Assembly: GCA_030606845.1 (NCBI GenBank)
Contig: JAUWFP010000006.1
Span: forward strand, 1 to 24,540
Origin: Anaerolineales bacterium
Lineage (GTDB): Bacteria > Chloroflexota > Anaerolineae > Anaerolineales > E44-bin32
Direction: 5' to 3'
DNA: 24,540 nt
Both the position numbers and the translations under genes were made by a program. The notes under the pieces were generated by a model. It saw only the letters and a list, made by a program, of their open reading frames with translations, made no database searches and was not told where the DNA came from. Of the stretch, positions 19,817-24,540 are shown piece by piece (position 1 is the stretch's first letter; each line of letters begins with the position of its first letter).

Positions 19817-22786
19817 ATGAGGAGGAAGTATTTTAGTCTGTTCGGATTGATCGTCATCCTGTCGATGCTGATCGCATTACCAGGCTTCGCGCAGGGTGAG
19901 ATGAAATCCGGCAAGAATCCCTATGTCGTGATAATGGAGCAGGACCCGATTGTCGCTTATGAAGGCGGCATCAAGGGGCTTCCGGCGACGAAGCCTGACG
20001 AAGGCGACAAGATCAACCCCAACAGCGCCCATGTCAAGAAGTACGAGAAGTTCCTCGAGAAGGAGCATGGCAAAGCTGCAGAGGGAGCGGGCGTTTCCGA
20101 TGCAAACGTCGGCTATGACTACGTCTACAGCCTTAACGGCTTCTCCGCGTTCCTGACCGATGCCCAGGTCGAGGATATGTACAAGCAGCCCGGCGTGGCC
20201 TTGGTACTCGAAGATGTGATGCGCTATGCAGAGACCGACAGCACCCCGGATTTCCTGGGGTTGATGGATATTGCCGGACCATGGGCGAAGGGCTACGACG
20301 GCGAGGGTGTTGTCATCGGCATCATCGACACCGGCATCTGGCCCGAGCACCCAAGCTTTGCTGATGATGGGTCGTATAAGCATATAAAGGGTATGGACCC
20401 TAATCTCCCGTGTGAATTTGGGAATACGGCACACAACCCTGACGATGCACCCTTCGAATGCAACAACAAGCTCATCGGTGCACGCCAGATGTTGGATACG
20501 TACCGACACTACCAGGTGATAAGGCCTGATGAGTACGATTCTGCACGAGATGATGCTGGACACGGCACGCACACTGCCTCCACAGCGGGAGGGAACGCTG
20601 GTGTCGAGGCAAGCATTAAAGGCCAACCCCTTGGAACCATATCCGGTGTGGCACCTCGAGCGCGCATCATCGCCTATAAGGGTCTTGGTTATCTTGGCGG
20701 ATATACGTCTGACTTGGCGGCGGCTATCGATCAGGCGGTCGCCGATGGTGTTGATGTAATCAACTACTCGATCGGCGGTGGCGCAGCCGGACCCGGCGCG
20801 GATGAGATCGCCTTCCTCTTCGCCGCTCATGCGGGGATTTTCGTCGCCACTTCCGCTGGCAACGCCGGACCAGGACCTGCCTCGCTCGGCAACCCGGGGA
20901 CCATGCCGTGGCTAACCACGGTAGGTGGGAATACACAGAGCCGCTTCTTCCAGGGCACCGTCGTGCTTGGAGATGCAACTGTTTACACCGGGGCATCCAT
21001 CACCGCTGGAACGGATGGTTTACCTCTTGTAGACGGTGAACTTGCAACCGTAGACGGTGATGATAGATGCCTTCCTGGCACACTCGATCCTGATGTTGTC
21101 GCAGGAAAGATCGTACTTTGTCGGCGAGGAGGCTCAGCACGTGCAGATAAAAGCCGAGCTGTGTGGATGGCCGATGGCGCCGGGATGATAATGTACAACA
21201 ACAGCGATGTTGATAACCTGGCCTCCGACTCGCATTGGGTGCCCTCCGTGCATATCGACCAGACGCCTGGGTTAGAGATCAAGGCTTATATCGCTTCCGA
21301 TCCTGCTCCAACTGCTCAGATCTTCGAAGGCGTTGTAGGTGAATGGCCCTACGCGCCCTCGATGACGATCTTCTCGTCGCGGGGACCCAACCCGGTTGTC
21401 GGCGATATCATCAAGCCAGATATCACCGCGCCAGGCACACAGATCCTGGCTGGATATTCGCCAACGTCTTATGACGTTTACGATTTACCAGGTGAAACTT
21501 TCGCGGCGATACAGGGTACCTCCATGTCCAGCCCGATCGTAGCTGGTGTGTTCGCGTTAATCAAGCAGGCAAACCCCGATTGGAGTGCAGCGATGGCCAA
21601 GTCGGCCATCATGACCTCAGCCTACCAGGACGTGGTCGATAATGACCGGATGAGCCAAGCGGATCCCTTCGACTATGGATCGGGTCATGTCAACCCCGGC
21701 GGTAAAGCCAACAAAGGCTCGGCCTTCGAACCCGGCTTGGCCTACCATGCCGGCCTGTACGAATACGCCGCCTTCACCTGCGGCATGGACTGGGGTGTCT
21801 TCACGTCGGGAAGTTGTGCCTTCCTCGACTCGATCGGCGTGCCCTTTGAGCCTTACAACCTCAACTACCCCTCCATCGGTGTTGCGAACGTACCAGGTAG
21901 CATAACCGTTGACCGAACGGTGGTGAGCGTAGCCAAGGAGAGCGGCTGGAGAGAGTACAACGTATCCGTAGAGCCACCACCAGGATTTGATGTAACCGTC
22001 TCTCCGTCAAGCTTCCGGATCAAGAAAGGTCAGCCTGTAACGTATCATGTGACGATTACCAACACTGGTGCTCCCAGTGGCGAGTGGCGCTTCGGTTCCC
22101 TCACTTGGAGCGACGAGAATGGACATTACGACGTCTACAGCCCGATCGCGGTTAAGGCTGCCCTTTTCAGCGCACCCGCTGAGATCTCAGGTAGCGGCGA
22201 GAGCGGTGCAGCCAGCTTTGATGTGAGCTTCGGTTACACAGGAAGCTACGCTGCAGTGGCCCATGGTCTCGAGCCTGCTGTGGTGACATCGGACAACGTG
22301 CTCCAAGATCCGGATCTAACCTTCGATCCCAATGATGGCTTTAGCAATGAACATCAATTCACACTCTCTGGTGCGACGTTCTTCCGCATCGCCATGCCGC
22401 CCGAGGCGACGGAGGCTGATGCGGACTTGGATATCTTTGTCTACAATCCGAATGGAGTCCAAGTTGCTACGAGCACGAGCGGTGGGACGAATGAGCTGAT
22501 CGATATTTTCAGCCCAATGGATGGAACGTGGTCTGTCTATGTGCATGGTTGGTCATCACCGGGTGGTGATTCCGACTATGACATGTACACCTGGGTTATA
22601 TCCGCGACACCGGGTGGCAACTTAACCATCGTCTCGGCACCAGGATCAGCATCAATTGGTGCTACCGAAACGATCGAGGTCAGTTGGACTGGAGCAACGA
22701 CCGGCGAATGGCACCTGGGTGCAGTCTCGCACACGGGTGATGTCGGCTTGATGGGCTTTACCTTTGTGAACGTCGACAACCGCTAG
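19817..22786 (+). CDS. Secreted S8 family (subtilisin-like) serine protease
   Basis: 989 residues, ATG with AGGAG eight bases upstream. A signal peptide (VILSMLIALPGFAQ) is followed by an I9-type propeptide (about 32-140, ending VALVLEDVMRYAET). The catalytic triad is in IIDTGIWPEHPSF (D171), GHGTHTASTAGG (H249) and GTSMSSPIVAGV (S569). The oxyanion asparagine is in ATSAGNAGPG. A PA domain (about 385-475) is inserted between His and Ser, as in plant subtilases and lactocepins. C-terminal to the catalytic domain come a fibronectin-III-like domain (about 690-780) and a jelly-roll pre-peptidase-like domain with DADLDIFVYNPNG (about 820-930). The remainder shows no cell-wall anchor. It is an exported degradative protease, activated by loss of the propeptide. 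The leader carries a terminator, and a strong palindrome ends the unit. Confidence 0.95.
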   Translation: MRRKYFSLFGLIVILSMLIALPGFAQGEMKSGKNPYVVIMEQDPIVAYEGGIKGLPATKPDEGDKINPNSAHVKKYEKFLEKEHGKAAEGAGVSDANVGYDYVYSLNGFSAFLTDAQVEDMYKQPGVALVLEDVMRYAETDSTPDFLGLMDIAGPWAKGYDGEGVVIGIIDTGIWPEHPSFADDGSYKHIKGMDPNLPCEFGNTAHNPDDAPFECNNKLIGARQMLDTYRHYQVIRPDEYDSARDDAGHGTHTASTAGGNAGVEASIKGQPLGTISGVAPRARIIAYKGLGYLGGYTSDLAAAIDQAVADGVDVINYSIGGGAAGPGADEIAFLFAAHAGIFVATSAGNAGPGPASLGNPGTMPWLTTVGGNTQSRFFQGTVVLGDATVYTGASITAGTDGLPLVDGELATVDGDDRCLPGTLDPDVVAGKIVLCRRGGSARADKSRAVWMADGAGMIMYNNSDVDNLASDSHWVPSVHIDQTPGLEIKAYIASDPAPTAQIFEGVVGEWPYAPSMTIFSSRGPNPVVGDIIKPDITAPGTQILAGYSPTSYDVYDLPGETFAAIQGTSMSSPIVAGVFALIKQANPDWSAAMAKSAIMTSAYQDVVDNDRMSQADPFDYGSGHVNPGGKANKGSAFEPGLAYHAGLYEYAAFTCGMDWGVFTSGSCAFLDSIGVPFEPYNLNYPSIGVANVPGSITVDRTVVSVAKESGWREYNVSVEPPPGFDVTVSPSSFRIKKGQPVTYHVTITNTGAPSGEWRFGSLTWSDENGHYDVYSPIAVKAALFSAPAEISGSGESGAASFDVSFGYTGSYAAVAHGLEPAVVTSDNVLQDPDLTFDPNDGFSNEHQFTLSGATFFRIAMPPEATEADADLDIFVYNPNGVQVATSTSGGTNELIDIFSPMDGTWSVYVHGWSSPGGDSDYDMYTWVISATPGGNLTIVSAPGSASIGATETIEVSWTGATTGEWHLGAVSHTGDVGLMGFTFVNVDNR

Positions 22787-22815
22787 TCGATTGATCATCT
22801 GGTGAAGTCTCCTAA

Positions 22816-22850
22816 AGTTATCGCCCACGGTTTTTCCGTGGGCGATAACT
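22816..22850. terminator. Convergent-gene terminator, 15-bp perfect stem
   Basis: AGTTATCGCCCACGG pairs perfectly with CCGTGGGCGATAACT around a TTTTT loop. It lies between the ends of the S8 protease gene (plus) and the lipoprotein gene (minus). There is no T tract after the stem on either strand. It is the longest perfect stem in the window. Confidence 0.75.
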
Positions 22851-22884
22851 ACCATCTCATCTTGAGGATCGGTTGAAGTGTTGG

Positions 22885-23433
22885 TTACGGATCCGTCGAG
22901 GGCGACGGGGTGATGAAGTCACCCAGGTCTATCTGACCGCTGGTGTCTTTCCCTGGGAGGGTTTGCTCGCACAGAAACGGATCTCTACCTCCACCACCAT
23001 GGTAATCGTAGGTCGTACCTTCAAATGCTAAGACGATACGACTCCCATCCTTCGGCACCTGCAAGTACGCCATGCCGGGTTGCGGACATCCCAGTGAGCT
23101 GTCAGGCCAGACGACCTCCTCGTAGGAGACGAGCGTGATGGCCGATATCTCAATCGTTAATCGTTGAGCGAGATCGGCCTTGGCCAGATCGACGAGCGTC
23201 TCGGCGCCGCTGGGAACTGCATTTTCATCGGTCACGATCCCCTCCTGGTGAAGGGTCGTGGGCTCGGGTGCCTCGAGCGCTGGGGTTTTGGCTTCTGGTG
23301 TAGAAGCTGCAGGTGCAGCAGGAGCATCACTTTCGTTATATGTACCTGGCAGCAACGTCGGTTCCGCTGAACCCGCGCAAGCGCTGAGCAGAAACATGAA
23401 TAGGGCAAGTAGAAAATGTAAGTTTTTCATCAT
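22885..23433 (-). CDS. Putative lipoprotein with a WPDSSLGCPQPG-type domain
   Basis: 182 residues. The signal peptide MMKNLHFLLALFMFLLSAC ends in a lipobox (LLSAC, C19), so the mature protein should be lipid-anchored outside the cell membrane. A Pro/Ala/Thr-rich spacer (about 22-75) leads to a small domain (85-165): DLAKADLAQRLTIEISAI, then VVWPDSSLGCPQPGMAYLQV, IVLAFEGTTYDYHG and DPFLCEQ. The two cysteines C115 and C159 may form a disulfide. I know this W-P-D-x-S-L-G-C-P-x-P-G pattern from uncharacterised Chloroflexota exported proteins but not its function. Either of two adjacent ATG codons could start it. It diverges from the gene at 23590. Confidence 0.75.
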   Translation of the reverse strand: MMKNLHFLLALFMFLLSACAGSAEPTLLPGTYNESDAPAAPAASTPEAKTPALEAPEPTTLHQEGIVTDENAVPSGAETLVDLAKADLAQRLTIEISAITLVSYEEVVWPDSSLGCPQPGMAYLQVPKDGSRIVLAFEGTTYDYHGGGGRDPFLCEQTLPGKDTSGQIDLGDFITPSPSTDP

Positions 23434-23589
23434 GATTCTAAGACGTTATACCGTGCGCAAAAGTTCCACGCACACCTGCCATTATATTAGATTCATAGGA
23501 CGAACCGTGCACCAAGTTAAAATGGTTTCCCAAACAATTTCTTGGAACCCAGCCATACGCCTGACAATCTGGCGATGGCGAGCCCTGGT

Positions 23590-24540
23590 ATGAACTCTCT
23601 CTCGAGCCGCTGGAGACGGATCGCGCTGGGCGCGCTGGCGTTCACGCTGATCGCTGTGGCGCTCCAATTCCTGCCGGCATTCGCCCAGGATGGCGATCCG
23701 CCGCTGGAGCGGCGCGTTGTGCACACGGTGGCAGACGAGGGCTACCTGTGGTGGCTGAAGCAGTGGTCGAATGGTGAAAAGGTCTGCGAGATACTTATCG
23801 GTCACCCCGGTCTGCCCACCTGGGATGAAGTTTCAAAGGTATGCGGGGCGGCGACTTTTGAAGAATGGGTGGATACCTCCCCCTGCTTCGAAGCCGTCGA
23901 CGGGGAGGACACCTCCGACTGCGATGGTCTCTACCTGCTCTACGCCGGCTACCTCGAGGGCGAGCGCATCGTTGTGCAGGAACTGCCCAGCCCTTCTATT
24001 TCCATCTCACTCGAGGGCTGTGAGGATAACAACCTCTCGCATCTGTGTGTTGGAATCCCCGAGTTGACACTGACTGCATTCGAACCCTTGGAGGGTGAGC
24101 ATATCACCGCGGTGCATGTTGAGATGCTGGGGGAGGATCCCTTCGAATGTGAGGGATCCATCTGCCGCATCGAGCTTATGCATTATGAGGGTCAGGAACT
24201 GGAATTTTTCTTCTGGGCTGATTCCAGCTATGGAGACCAAACGGAGGAGTACACCGCGCGGGTGCGCCCTGTGATTCTCGCGTGGCCCGCGTCTCCCGGC
24301 GAGGAAGTGTGGCAGATAGAAATCCTCAGCACACAGTGGGAGGGTGGACCCATGGCAGCCTGTGCGTTCACCTGGGAGTCTTTCCCGCCCGTTGATCCCA
24401 AAAATATCTGGCTGACGACGCCTGCGGATCCCTCCGGATTGGCAACCGATCAACCCTTTGAGCTGCTGGCCGGGCGCTTGCTGCGCTGGGGCTTTGTCGA
24501 AGCGCCGGAATGCCCCTGGGAGGGGTTGCTGCCAGATGGC
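23590..24540 (+). CDS. Large secreted protein, N-terminal part (3' end outside window)
   Basis: The frame is open from the ATG at 23590 to the window edge, giving 317 residues with no stop. It begins MNSLSSRWRRIALGALAFTL and has a signal peptide ending near AFAQD (about residue 31). An in-frame ATG at 23575 is an alternative start; neither has a clear ribosome binding site. The mature part is acidic, with cysteines in CEILIG, VCGAATFEEWVDTSPC, EGCEDN, FECEGSICRIE, ACAFTW and APECPWE. It also has GLYLLYAGYLEGERIVVQEL, and later sections read like beta-rich repeats. I do not recognise the domains. It may belong to an exported, disulfide-bonded surface protein. It diverges from the lipoprotein gene with 156 bases between them. 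Confidence 0.75.
   Translation, partial: MNSLSSRWRRIALGALAFTLIAVALQFLPAFAQDGDPPLERRVVHTVADEGYLWWLKQWSNGEKVCEILIGHPGLPTWDEVSKVCGAATFEEWVDTSPCFEAVDGEDTSDCDGLYLLYAGYLEGERIVVQELPSPSISISLEGCEDNNLSHLCVGIPELTLTAFEPLEGEHITAVHVEMLGEDPFECEGSICRIELMHYEGQELEFFFWADSSYGDQTEEYTARVRPVILAWPASPGEEVWQIEILSTQWEGGPMAACAFTWESFPPVDPKNIWLTTPADPSGLATDQPFELLAGRLLRWGFVEAPECPWEGLLPDG

Overview
This window looks like chromosomal DNA from an uncultured Chloroflexota bacterium, probably of the Anaerolineae type. That placement is inferred from content: serine hydroxymethyltransferase fused to aminomethyltransferase, a short Flp-type pilin, secreted nucleases and proteases with multi-domain tails, and intergenic DNA full of palindromic repeats. 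There is no rRNA or tRNA gene to confirm it.

Left part (1-9582). The window opens inside a glyA-gcvT fusion gene. About 780 bases of palindromic repeats follow. Then comes a minus-strand series, read from right to left: serC, serA (lysine-type active site), an NYN-domain nuclease gene, a DUF1015 gene and a polytopic GT-C-like membrane protein. The NYN gene looks like an insertion between serA and the DUF1015 gene. It is flanked by integron-like core sites and has a candidate small RNA diverging from it. A remnant of an ISL3-type transposase lies just upstream of the membrane protein gene.

Middle part (9583-15800). A complete second copy of the glyA-gcvT fusion (1049 residues) runs divergently from serC. 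SerA and SerC take 3-phosphoglycerate to phosphoserine. The SHMT halves then turn serine into glycine and methylene-tetrahydrofolate, and the GcvT halves handle aminomethyl or folate chemistry. The stretch from 1 to 12732 is therefore a serine/glycine/one-carbon island. No phosphoserine phosphatase is visible, so the DUF1015 protein is an obvious candidate for an accessory or missing step. After this come a 48-residue Flp pilin gene, a PlsC-type acyltransferase and a 43-residue membrane peptide, separated by repeat-rich DNA.

Right part (15800-24540). This part encodes exported proteins: a 1122-residue nuclease with a lamin-tail domain nested inside its catalytic domain, a 989-residue S8 protease preceded by a short terminated transcript, a lipoprotein, and a large secreted protein that runs off the right edge.

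The points most worth following are: (1) the region between SHMT and GcvT in both fusions looks like an extra, catalytically decayed half of a GcvT domain; (2) the NYN gene plus divergent RNA looks like a mobile cassette; (3) several repeat families share the same terminal bases, and one element is a chimera of two families.
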